Assembly (NCBI RefSeq): GCF_021107415.1
Contig: NZ_JAIOSW010000017.1
Location: 1-8,166, forward strand
Source: Desulfobacula sp.
GTDB taxonomy: Bacteria > Desulfobacterota > Desulfobacteria > Desulfobacterales > Desulfobacteraceae
DNA: 8,166 nucleotides
Direction: 5' to 3'
Positions 1 to 4,668 of the stretch are shown in pieces (within the stretch, counting starts at the first letter, position 1; each line of letters starts with the position of its first letter). Made by a program: the position numbers and the translations under genes. The notes under the pieces were generated by a model, which saw nothing but the letters and a program-made list of their open reading frames with translations, did not search any database and had not been told where the DNA came from.

Positions 1-65
1 AACGGCATTTTTGTGGTTGCAAGGGCAATGAATGCTTCTTTGTCAGGTTGAATAAGTTTGTTCAT
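1..65 (-). CDS. 5' end of an unidentified gene, cut by the window edge
   Basis: An ATG at 65 opens a frame on the minus strand that stays open for 21 codons to the edge of the window, beginning MNKLIQPDKEAFIALATTK. It lies 30 nt downstream of the YheU-family gene on the same strand, so the two are probably co-transcribed. Upstream of the ATG there is only a weak purine stretch (TTGAAAT), not a clear Shine-Dalgarno. The visible part is too short to assign to a family. Codon use and spacing look like a real gene start, but it could also be a short ORF. Confidence 0.5.
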   Translation of the reverse strand, partial: MNKLIQPDKEAFIALATTKMP

Positions 66-95
66 TGTATTTCAATAAATTCAGTACAGATGAAA

Positions 96-338
96 TTAAT
101 CCTCAATACCTTCTAATACGGGATCATCACTTTTCAAAATAGTACAGGTTTCAGATTTCTGGTCAAACACAATTACAGCTTTTCCCGATTTAAGCAGTCC
201 AAGCACCTGGGAGGTTTTTGTTTCCAGGGACACTTCAATTTCTCCATAGTCAGTGCCATCCCGGGTGATAAATTCTTCGACAACACCATTGAGTGCTTCT
301 GGAGATAGTTGGTCGTATGGAATTTTAAGGGCGGTCAT
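96..338 (-). CDS. yheU: YheU family (UPF0270) protein
   Basis: An 80-residue small soluble protein that looks full length for the UPF0270/YheU family (about 70-80 aa). Visible family signatures are an N-terminal IPYDQLSPEAL (residues 6-16; E. coli-type proteins have IPWQ.L.PETL), EEFITRDGTDYGE (21-33), the acidic SLETK stretch near 37-41 and the KSGKAVIVFD strand (50-59). The biochemical function of the family is unknown; no signal peptide or membrane segment is seen. The start ATG at 338 shares its A with the TAA stop of the upstream beta-lactamase-family remnant (TAATG), so translation may once have been coupled to that gene. The next gene starts 30 nt downstream on the same strand. The family assignment rests on recalled motif similarity and is fairly secure. 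Confidence 0.85.
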   Translation of the reverse strand: MTALKIPYDQLSPEALNGVVEEFITRDGTDYGEIEVSLETKTSQVLGLLKSGKAVIVFDQKSETCTILKSDDPVLEGIED

Positions 339-815
339 TATTTTAAATTAGCATTTCCAGCAATCCACGCCGTTCCTTTTGGTGAAAACCCCCATTGAAA
401 ATCAGTTATGCCCATTGGCTCAAATAAATATTTATTAGCAAAATCAGGTATAGTCATATTGGATTTTTTTGAAATTATCTCTCCAACCAAACCATAAGCT
501 TGTACTGTTATACGCCCAATGTTCTCCAGGTAGATTAGCCATAGGAAGATTTACTGCATATTCAAGCCAGTCCTTAGATTTATACATATTTTGTTCACAA
601 GCAAAGTTGTTTTTATGGTCATCACAATCATATCCAGAGGTCATTGTCAGCAAATGTTTTATTGTAATGTCCTTTATCCTTTCATTCCACTTTTGTTCAG
701 GTTCATATGATTTAAAATGCTGGTATATCTTTTCATTTGCATTAGAAATAAAACCTTTATCAATTGCAATCCCTGTTAAAATTGATCCAATTGATTTTGT
801 GGCAGATTCCTTCCC
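338..815 (-). pseudogene. Frameshifted, truncated beta-lactamase-family (class C-like) serine hydrolase
   Basis: Translating the minus strand from 815 gives about 108 codons containing SATKS (Ser and Lys of the SxxK nucleophile motif of the beta-lactamase/penicillin-binding superfamily), then HLLTMTSGYD (the conserved HLL.HTSG-type stretch), then PGEHWAYNSTSLW, which holds the conserved Tyr region. After that Trp (about position 491) this frame leaves the family and stops at 444. Moving by one base restores it: LVGEIISKK, then NKYLFEPMGITDFQW, then GTAWIAGNANLK, for 50 codons to a TAA at 340-338. A one-base frameshift near 490 is therefore clear. The N-terminus is missing (a TAA lies at 816-818, just before the SxxK motif), and the C-terminus ends inside the domain before any KTG-like motif. 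The TAA overlaps the yheU ATG. A dead remnant is the best reading; a sequencing error could explain the frameshift but not the missing ends. Confidence 0.85.
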
Positions 816-862
816 TTACGTGGTGCTCCTTAATTCCTGGGCAACTGGGTTACTTGTTGAAT

Positions 863-1225
863 TTAATTTATGAACTGACGGACTACTTTCAATAGTCTTT
901 TCATCGAAAATGGTTTTGGTAAAACAGCATCAAAATCACTTTGATCAAGTAGCCATGGCGTTCCAGACATACCCACAATCGGCGTTAAGCTATTTTGAAT
1001 GTGTTTTAAATATTGAAGAACCTGTTCTCCGGACAGACCGGGCATTTTTATGTCAGTAAAGATCAGACTGTAATTATTAGACTCAATTTTTTTAATTCCC
1101 TTTTCCCCACTTTCCACAGTATCTACATCATAACCATTTCTGGTTAAGCTTTCTGAAAGTAGATCCAAAATAGGTGGTTCATCATCTATTATGAGAATGG
1201 GATTCAAATCTGGTGTAGTCTTCAA
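863..1225 (-). CDS. Stand-alone CheY-like response regulator receiver
   Basis: A 120-residue single receiver domain with no output domain. The acidic pocket is D14-D15 (ILIIDDEPP), the phospho-acceptor is D58 (IFTDIKMPGLSG), the switch Ser/Thr is S87 (GMSGTP) and the conserved Lys is K104 (LPKPF). It should accept phosphate from a histidine kinase and act by protein-protein contact. The kinase is not in the window. The start appears to be TTG at 1225, because in-frame stops (TAA, TGA) lie just upstream and no ATG precedes the DD motif; an AGGA lies about 13 nt upstream. The ORF ends 45 nt before the beta-lactamase-family remnant. All key residues are intact, so it is probably functional, though no clear promoter is seen. 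Confidence 0.88.
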   Translation of the reverse strand: MKTTPDLNPILIIDDEPPILDLLSESLTRNGYDVDTVESGEKGIKKIESNNYSLIFTDIKMPGLSGEQVLQYLKHIQNSLTPIVGMSGTPWLLDQSDFDAVLPKPFSMKRLLKVVRQFIN

Positions 1226-1596
1226 TACTTATCATTCCTATATCTTGAATATTTGGGTAATACAAGTTTCTATTTCGATTCAAATTTCAAGTCAATCTTG
1301 ATAACGCTGTATTCGTTATATTATGATATTTTTTTTCACCTCCTGGTAATTCTATGATTTTACAGTATTTTTTTTGTGGAACATAATATTATTTAAATAT
1401 TCCAGTAACTTCCCTAACTCTCTATTATTATATAAAATTTTCCAATTTTCTCGCATTTAGCGTTATGTGCAAATAAAATTTTCCCACTATTTACTCCTTT
1501 TAATTAAGATTTCCTTTTATTTTTACAAATTTTATTAAAAACTAAAATTGCATGGATTCTTAAGGGTTTCACAAAGTATTAATTTGGAATGGTCAT
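1226..1596. other. AT-rich intergenic stretch without a gene
   Basis: About 370 bp with many stops in all frames and no supported gene. It contains a perfect 6-bp inverted repeat ATAACG(N7)CGTTAT at 1301-1319, whose left arm also matches GCGTTAT at 1460-1466. It also holds a 12-bp direct repeat ATAAAATTTTCC at 1432-1443 and 1473-1484, and a minus-strand AGGAGGTG (1337-1344) that looks like a perfect Shine-Dalgarno but has no ATG behind it. It should contain the promoter of the receiver gene, but I cannot point to one with confidence. Confidence 0.6.
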
Positions 1597-1758
1597 TTGG
1601 TTATTATTTGGAAACGGATTGCTCATGGTATGTTATCAGCATCATTGTTTTCAACCTTGGTGGGGATGCATATTCCGGGTATTAGTGTCATTTATAAATC
1701 ACAAACTTTAGAATTTTTACGTCCTGTTTTTATAGGGGACACTCTTTGTGCATTGAAC
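1597..1758 (+). pseudogene. Remnant of a MaoC-like (R)-specific enoyl-CoA hydratase
   Basis: The plus-strand frame reads RIAHGMLSASLFSTLVG, then GISVIYKSQTLEFLRP, then VFIGDTLCA. These are the core signatures of MaoC/PhaJ hotdog-fold hydratases: RIAHGML...S, the YxSQ.L.FLRPV strand and the (Y/F)IGDT turn. Only about 55 residues of the usual 130-160 remain. The N-terminal third, including the catalytic Asp that normally lies about five residues before the His, is replaced by unrelated sequence. The homology ends after the IGDT turn, and the frame then wanders through AT-rich DNA to a stop at 1873-1875. No start or ribosome binding site is convincing. It is a gene fragment, probably left by a deletion or rearrangement, and it lies upstream of the PEP-CTERM promoter on the same strand. 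Confidence 0.75.
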
Positions 1759-1852
1759 TTCAAACTTTGGTGCTTTATTACATGTAGTATGTTGAATGAA
1801 GTCCTGCTTCACTTGATTTTGTGTTTTCTAATAGAATCGAACACAATATTAT

Positions 1853-1910
1853 GTAATTTTTTTCACAATTTATAACATTTTTTCTATAGAAAAAATTACC
1901 CAAAATTACC
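1853..1910. repeat. Palindrome and AAAATTAC repeats upstream of the sigma-54 promoter
   Basis: A perfect 20-bp palindrome ATTTTTTCTATAGAAAAAAT lies at 1877-1896. The octamer AAAATTAC occurs inverted at 1853-1860 and twice directly at 1892-1899 and 1902-1909 with a 10-bp period (one helical turn). The outer arms GTAATTTTTT and AAAAAATTAC form a 10-bp inverted repeat centred near 1876. The palindrome centre lies about 90 bp upstream of the predicted transcript start, a normal distance for sigma-54 enhancer sites. That role is an inference; AT-rich DNA can give such patterns by chance. Confidence 0.4.
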
Positions 1911-1951
1911 GTAAATACTATCAAATAGCGTCCTTGGCATAGGAAAAACAA

Positions 1952-1967
1952 AGGCATGTTTGTTGCA
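1952..1967 (+). promoter_or_regulatory. Sigma-54 (RpoN) -24/-12 promoter
   Basis: AGGCATGTTTGTTGCA matches the sigma-54 consensus TGGCACGNNNNTTGCA with the invariant GG (1953-1954) and GC (1965-1966) at exactly the required 12-bp phase. The only deviations are T to A at the first base and C to T in GGCAC. The transcript should start near 1978, just before the riboswitch. PEP-CTERM genes are known to be RpoN-dependent in some bacteria, through the PrsK/PrsR system, so an activator of that kind is expected elsewhere in the genome. Confidence 0.75.
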
Positions 1968-1979
1968 TTGATTATGAAA

Positions 1980-2061
1980 GTATATGAAAAGCCAAACCTG
2001 TTATGAAGCGGGGACGGAAAGCCAAAGGGTCTTATGGGGAGATAGCCGGGTTGTCTAATAC
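1980..2061 (+). promoter_or_regulatory. GEMM-I (cyclic di-GMP-I type) riboswitch in the leader of the PEP-CTERM gene
   Basis: The leader shows the ordered conserved blocks of the GEMM-I aptamer: GCCAAACC (1991-1998), a P2 hairpin CCTGTT/AGCGGG (1997-2012), GGGACGGAAAGCC (2011-2023), then the P3 strands GGGTCTT and GGAGATAGCC (2027-2046) followed by GGGTTGTC (2048-2055). An outer P1 can form from GTAT (1980-1983) and ATAC (2058-2061), almost flush with the transcript start predicted from the sigma-54 site. The aptamer binds a cyclic dinucleotide. No terminator hairpin lies between it and the ribosome binding site AAAGGAG (2066-2072, 7 nt before the ATG), so control of translation is likelier than attenuation. 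Odd points: the P2 loop is not a GNRA tetraloop, P1b has a C-C mismatch, and the base aligned with the ligand-specifying G20 of Vc2 is an A. Confidence 0.8.
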
Positions 2062-2079
2062 AAAAAAAGGAGTATAAAT

Positions 2080-2655
2080 ATGAAATCGAAGTTTTTAATG
2101 ATTTGTGCGGCAGGATTGTTATTCGTCGGCATGGTAGGGAGCGCAATCGCAACACCTATTCAATGGACAACAGCAAGTGGAGGAAATGGACACTGGTATG
2201 ATATTGTCGTAAGTGACCTTACTTGGGAGAATGCGCAAGCCACTACATTAGCTGCAGGAGACCATCTAGCAACCATAACATCTGTGGAAGAGCAAACATT
2301 TGTCGCAAATTTACTTGCAGGACATACGAACCCCGGAGTTGGAGGCTTTATGATCGGTGGATTCCAGCCTAGTGGTTCCTCAGAACCGACTGGTGGTTGG
2401 CAGTGGGTAACTGGAGAGACTTGGGGTTATACAAACTGGGGAGGAAGTGAACCCAATAATGCAGGAGGTGAAGGGTATCTCTATATGGACGAAAGATATA
2501 GTTGGGGGTGGAACGACTATACTAATGCAGGTGGGTATTACAATCCTCAAGGCTATATTTCTGAATCAGCACCAGTTCCCGAACCAGCCACAATGCTTCT
2601 CTTCGGCCTTGGTATTTTAGGGATTGCAGGTGTCAGCAGAAAGAAACTTAAATAA
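2080..2655 (+). CDS. Secreted C-type-lectin-like protein with PEP-CTERM sorting tail
   Basis: A 191-residue exported protein. Residues 1-24 are a Sec signal peptide (KSK, a hydrophobic core, likely cleavage after AIA). Residues about 36-160 form a C-type-lectin-like domain: HWYDIV, TWENAQ...AGDHLATITSVEEQ, GGWQWVTGE, WGGSEPNN and WNDY. The EPN and WND motifs are those that bind calcium and sugar in canonical lectins; the usual disulphide cysteines are absent, as is common in bacterial versions. The C-terminus carries VPEPATM (PEP at 167-169), a hydrophobic helix and a basic SRKKLK end. This is the PEP-CTERM signal recognised by exosortase, so the protein is probably cleaved and placed on the surface or in an exopolysaccharide matrix. 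It has a strong ribosome binding site, a sigma-54 promoter and a riboswitch. The exosortase is not in the window. Confidence 0.93.
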   Translation: MKSKFLMICAAGLLFVGMVGSAIATPIQWTTASGGNGHWYDIVVSDLTWENAQATTLAAGDHLATITSVEEQTFVANLLAGHTNPGVGGFMIGGFQPSGSSEPTGGWQWVTGETWGYTNWGGSEPNNAGGEGYLYMDERYSWGWNDYTNAGGYYNPQGYISESAPVPEPATMLLFGLGILGIAGVSRKKLK

Positions 2656-2660
2656 GACTG

Positions 2661-2804
2661 ATGAAGGCAAATGCCGTATTACCGGATAATGGTGGCAGGC
2701 GGGTGTTCTCTTATGCCGAACATTCCCCAGAAAGAAGGTCCGGTAAAGGCCGGAGATCTGGTTTTGATAGACGTCTTAAACCAAGAGAATTGTTAGCCAA
2801 ATAA
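2661..2804 (+). CDS. Small basic ORF with an RRSG-x-DRR-type motif
   Basis: A 47-codon frame starts 5 nt after the stop of the PEP-CTERM gene. It reads MKANAVLPDNGGRRVFSYAE, then HSPERRSGKGRRSGFDRRLK and a short tail to a TAA inside the terminator stem. The Arg-rich RRSG.GRRSGFDRR repeat resembles small deltaproteobacterial proteins and linkers that I remember only in outline (RRSGKDRRSG-type). No strong ribosome binding site precedes it, so translation would depend on re-initiation after the upstream gene. There is no membrane segment or cysteine. No function can be assigned. It might simply be an untranslated 3' region, but the conserved-looking repeat argues for a real or formerly real gene. 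Confidence 0.5.
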   Translation: MKANAVLPDNGGRRVFSYAEHSPERRSGKGRRSGFDRRLKPRELLAK

Positions 2805-2843
2805 TATAGGCAGAGTCATTAAGTTGGCTCTGCCTATATTATT
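2800..2843 (+). terminator. Strong hairpin terminator, probably bidirectional
   Basis: AATAATATAGGCAGAG pairs with CTCTGCCTATATTATT. The stem continues through T-G, C-G and A-T to 19 bp around a TTAAGT loop. The GC-rich upper half (GGCAGAG/CTCTGCC) and the A/T-rich base give A- and U-rich flanks on either strand. It ends the PEP-CTERM unit and could also stop transcripts from the minus-strand YwbE gene ending at 2985. There is no long separate T-tract. Confidence 0.75.
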
Positions 2844-2984
2844 CCACTTACTAAAATATAGTAGGTTGAATAAGCGGTATGCCCGAGTCAAATAATATTA
2901 TTCCTGTGCAAAGTAGCCAATAACTTGAATTCTCAAACATACCAAAAAAATATGTTCTCTCAATAATTAAACAAAGATAGGTTT

Positions 2985-3182
2985 TTAACCGTGAATAATT
3001 TTTACCCTTCCCACTAAGCCATTTTCTAAACGGACCTTGATCCCATGTGGATGTGAAGATGATTTTGTTAAAAGACTCTTCACAATACCATCGGTAAGAT
3101 TCCCATTTTTTTGATCCTTTTTTAATACAATAGAAACTTTTTGTCCTGGTTTAATCTGGGATCTTTTTTGTCCGTCAGTCAT
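2985..3182 (-). CDS. ywbE: YwbE family (DUF2196) protein
   Basis: A 65-residue protein matching the short YwbE family over its whole length: GQKRSQIKPGQKVSIVLKKD (residues 4-23), the NGNLTDGIVKSLLT segment and the SHPHGIKVRLENGLVGRV signature near the C-terminus. The family is small, widespread and of unknown biochemical function; its compact beta-rich pattern suggests an SH3- or KOW-like fold, possibly nucleic-acid associated, but that is an inference. AAGGAAATTACAA before the ATG supplies a good ribosome binding site. It is the last gene of a minus-strand group after the 33-aa ORF and the zinc-ribbon gene, with 86 nt between it and the latter. Confidence 0.9.
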   Translation of the reverse strand: MTDGQKRSQIKPGQKVSIVLKKDQKNGNLTDGIVKSLLTKSSSHPHGIKVRLENGLVGRVKIIHG

Positions 3183-3268
3183 TTGTAATTTCCTTTATTT
3201 ATAATAGGCACAACTATAAAAATTTAATATCATAGTTTTATTTATTAATTTCGAAAGCTCAGTTTCTA

Positions 3269-3463
3269 TTATTTATTCTCTGCCCTGAAGAGATCATCCC
3301 CATCAACATCTATCATTTCCTGACAATGATGACACACCATATTCAATTTTTTAACATTTCCCTTGAAAAGGAATCGACCACAATGAGGACAGCGATACTC
3401 TTTTAGCTTTGGATCACCCTGCATTGGTGGGATTATGGGTTCAGTATTTTTTTTGTCGTTCAT
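3269..3463 (-). CDS. Com-like zinc-ribbon protein (Mu Com family)
   Basis: A 64-residue protein with two CxxC knuckles, C25-P-H-C28 and C44-H-H-C47, in the arrangement YRCPHCGRFLFKG...LNMVCHHCQEMI. This resembles the phage Mu translational activator Com and the many chromosomal Com-like proteins (CxxC-x2-LF ... I.CPRC pattern). It probably binds one zinc and perhaps RNA. The first 20 residues are polar and likely flexible. No Mu structural gene or mom-like gene is nearby, so it should not be read as a prophage. The ATG is preceded by AAGGGTGA, which overlaps the stop of the 33-aa ORF; only 6 nt separate them and the frame is the same, implying translational coupling. Confidence 0.7.
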   Translation of the reverse strand: MNDKKNTEPIIPPMQGDPKLKEYRCPHCGRFLFKGNVKKLNMVCHHCQEMIDVDGDDLFRAENK

Positions 3464-3469
3464 TATTTT

Positions 3470-3571
3470 TCACCCTTTATTAATGACCAGGATAAATTCT
3501 TTAGATTCCTGCTCTATTAAAACGGTTCGTGATGGAAGGCCATAAATTTTTGGATCTACTTGTTCTTTCAT
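3470..3571 (-). CDS. Small 33-residue ORF upstream of the zinc-ribbon gene
   Basis: The ATG at 3571 has an AGGA 9 nt upstream and opens a 33-codon frame: MKEQVDPKIYGLPSRTVLIE, then QESKEFILVINKG and TGA. The KIYGLPSRT stretch and the ILVI strand look protein-like and recall short proteins whose tail runs on as IN.KSRI.M.DG.K. Remarkably, the bases after the TGA continue in frame as KIMNDKK, the last five residues being the start of the zinc-ribbon protein. The ORF may therefore be a truncated form of a slightly longer protein, or a leader peptide coupled to its neighbour. Function unknown. Confidence 0.5.
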   Translation of the reverse strand: MKEQVDPKIYGLPSRTVLIEQESKEFILVINKG

Positions 3572-3775
3572 TTTTATTCCTAATTAAAAATATACAGATA
3601 TCTCAAGATTCATAATATTTTTAAAAATCAAACCAATGGCTTATTTTCGCTATTTCTATTCAGAGTCTAAAAAATATTTTCAAAGATGTAAATATATACT
3701 GCTTTACAGTTCATTTAATTGTTTGGTATTTGTATTAATCATCTTTTAAAGAAAAACACTTACGGTTGAATAATA

Positions 3776-3949
3776 ATGGGAAGAAAAAAAAAGAAATTTT
3801 ATGTTGTTTGGGCAGGACATCAACCTGGGATCTATCTGACTTGGGCAGAGTGTAAAGCTCAAACAGATGGTTTTCCCAGTACTGAATTCAAATCATTTAA
3901 ATCCTTAGAAGAAGCTCAAAGAGCCAAATCTTTCGATAATGGACTGTAG
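3776..3949 (+). CDS. Stand-alone viroplasmin (caulimovirus VI) domain protein
   Basis: A 57-residue protein consisting almost entirely of one viroplasmin domain: KKKKFYVVWAGHQPGIYLTW (residues 4-23), then AECKAQTDGFPSTEFKSFKS and LEEAQRA. In eukaryotic RNase H1 and many bacterial RNase HI proteins this module (KFYVVWKGR..GIY.SW..C..QV.GF....YKSF...EEA) sits at the N-terminus and binds RNA/DNA hybrid or double-stranded RNA. Here a TAG follows directly and no RNase H catalytic domain is seen in any frame downstream. It could be a natural single-domain protein or the stump of a truncated RNase HI. The ribosome binding site is weak (GGTTGAATAATA). It diverges from the minus-strand trio; 204 bp separate them. 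Confidence 0.8.
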   Translation: MGRKKKKFYVVWAGHQPGIYLTWAECKAQTDGFPSTEFKSFKSLEEAQRAKSFDNGL

Positions 3950-4109
3950 TATGGGTATGGCTGATTTCCATCTTGGTGGGCCTCAATGTGATCCACCGTT
4001 GAAAAAAATAATTGCCGGGTATAACCCTTGGGAAGTGGATCGTGAAGCGGCGGGATTATTGGGATTAAACTGGAATAATATTGAGCATATTGCAGCTGGC
4101 TTTAAATAG
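3939..4109 (+). CDS. Unrecognised small ORF overlapping the viroplasmin gene
   Basis: A 56-codon frame from ATG 3939 (or 52 codons from ATG 3951) whose first codons overlap the last 11 nt of the viroplasmin gene in another frame. It encodes a soluble-looking peptide with GGPQCDPPLKKIIAGYNPWE, then VDREAAGLLGLNWNNIEH. Its aromatic and charged composition and the run of sensible codons look like true protein, perhaps the C-terminal end of a larger enzyme. I do not recognise the family. The overlap suggests translational coupling if it is expressed; otherwise it is a gene fragment that arrived together with the truncated RNase H stump. Confidence 0.5.
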   Translation: MDCSMGMADFHLGGPQCDPPLKKIIAGYNPWEVDREAAGLLGLNWNNIEHIAAGFK

Positions 4110-4172
4110 AAATCAAGTACAGGATAATCTATATAAGAATTTAAAGTTTAATGTTGGATATTAATTAAAAAA

Positions 4173-4646
4173 ATGAAAAAAGAATGGCTCACAGCATTCA
4201 GTCACATGACCTATGGACTTTATGTTTTAACAGTTAAATGTGATGATATTTTTAACGGTATGATCGCATCATGGGTAACTCAGGTATCATATGAACCACC
4301 TTTGATTTTGGTGGCTGTTCATCCAAACAGGTATTCTCATAGCTTGATTGAAAAAAGTAATGCTTTTGTATTACACGTGCTGGACAAATCACAAAAAGAT
4401 ATGTTGAAAAGATTCAAAGGAGCTGATCCTGAAAAAAAATTCTCTGGACTTTTCTGGGAAACTAAAAAAACAGGGGCACCGATTTTAAAAGACTGCATAG
4501 CGTGGTTTGAATTACAGATTAAAGAACGCCATGACCCTGGTAATCATGCCCTTTTTATAGGAGAAGTTATCAACAGCGGGGTTAATTCACCAGGCACTCC
4601 TCTTTGCACTTTGGAATATGATGGAATGTATATTGGAAAACAATAA
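4173..4646 (+). CDS. Flavin reductase-like FMN-binding protein
   Basis: A 157-residue single-domain protein of the flavin reductase-like / flavoredoxin family (split-barrel FMN-binding fold). Signatures are YGLYVLTVK (14-22), NGMIASWVTQVSYEPPLILV (28-47; the flavin phosphate-binding loop and following strand), HPNRYSHSLIEKS (50-62) and FVLHVL. The C-terminal part has the IGEV strand near 130-134 and ends with LEYDGMYIGKQ, a typical closing strand. Members pass electrons from NAD(P)H or rubredoxin to free or bound FMN and partner with diiron/flavin reductases in anaerobes; the actual partner here is unknown. No Shine-Dalgarno is evident upstream of the ATG (only an A-rich run). The amidohydrolase gene starts 22 nt after its stop, suggesting an operon. 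Confidence 0.88.
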   Translation: MKKEWLTAFSHMTYGLYVLTVKCDDIFNGMIASWVTQVSYEPPLILVAVHPNRYSHSLIEKSNAFVLHVLDKSQKDMLKRFKGADPEKKFSGLFWETKKTGAPILKDCIAWFELQIKERHDPGNHALFIGEVINSGVNSPGTPLCTLEYDGMYIGKQ

Positions 4647-4668
4647 CAAAAAAGATTTTGGAGTGACT

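Noticed and set aside
469..873. 134-codon plus-strand open frame
   Set aside because: It is the antisense of the beta-lactamase-family remnant and the receiver gene end; the minus strand has clear family motifs and this frame has none.
1299..1470. ATAACGC (1301-1307) and GCGTTAT (1460-1466) arms, resembling an integron attC site
   Set aside because: The arms pair over 7 bp, but the span (166 bp) is longer than usual, GTTATGT does not fit the GTTRRRY core, no inner L boxes pair, and the surrounding genes lie on both strands, unlike a cassette array.
1432..1484. 12-bp direct repeat ATAAAATTTTCC as a possible mobile-element duplication
   Set aside because: The 29 bp between the copies hold no element, and such A/T strings recur easily in this base composition.
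1778..2155. 125-codon minus-strand open frame
   Set aside because: It runs antisense through the sigma-54 promoter, riboswitch and PEP-CTERM start, and its translation is low-complexity without family features.
2936..2956. AACATA(N9)TATGTT inverted repeat as a terminator for the YwbE gene
   Set aside because: Only a 6-bp AT-rich stem with its T-run in the loop instead of after the stem; the hairpin at 2800-2843 is a far better candidate.
3269..3463. Possible Mu-like prophage because of the Com-like protein
   Set aside because: No transposase, capsid, tail or modification gene is nearby; Com-like zinc ribbons also occur as ordinary chromosomal genes.
4618..4668. Upstream ATG codons as the start of the amidohydrolase
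   Set aside because: They lie within the flavin reductase gene, lack a ribosome binding site and add 17 residues that precede the first strand of the family fold.
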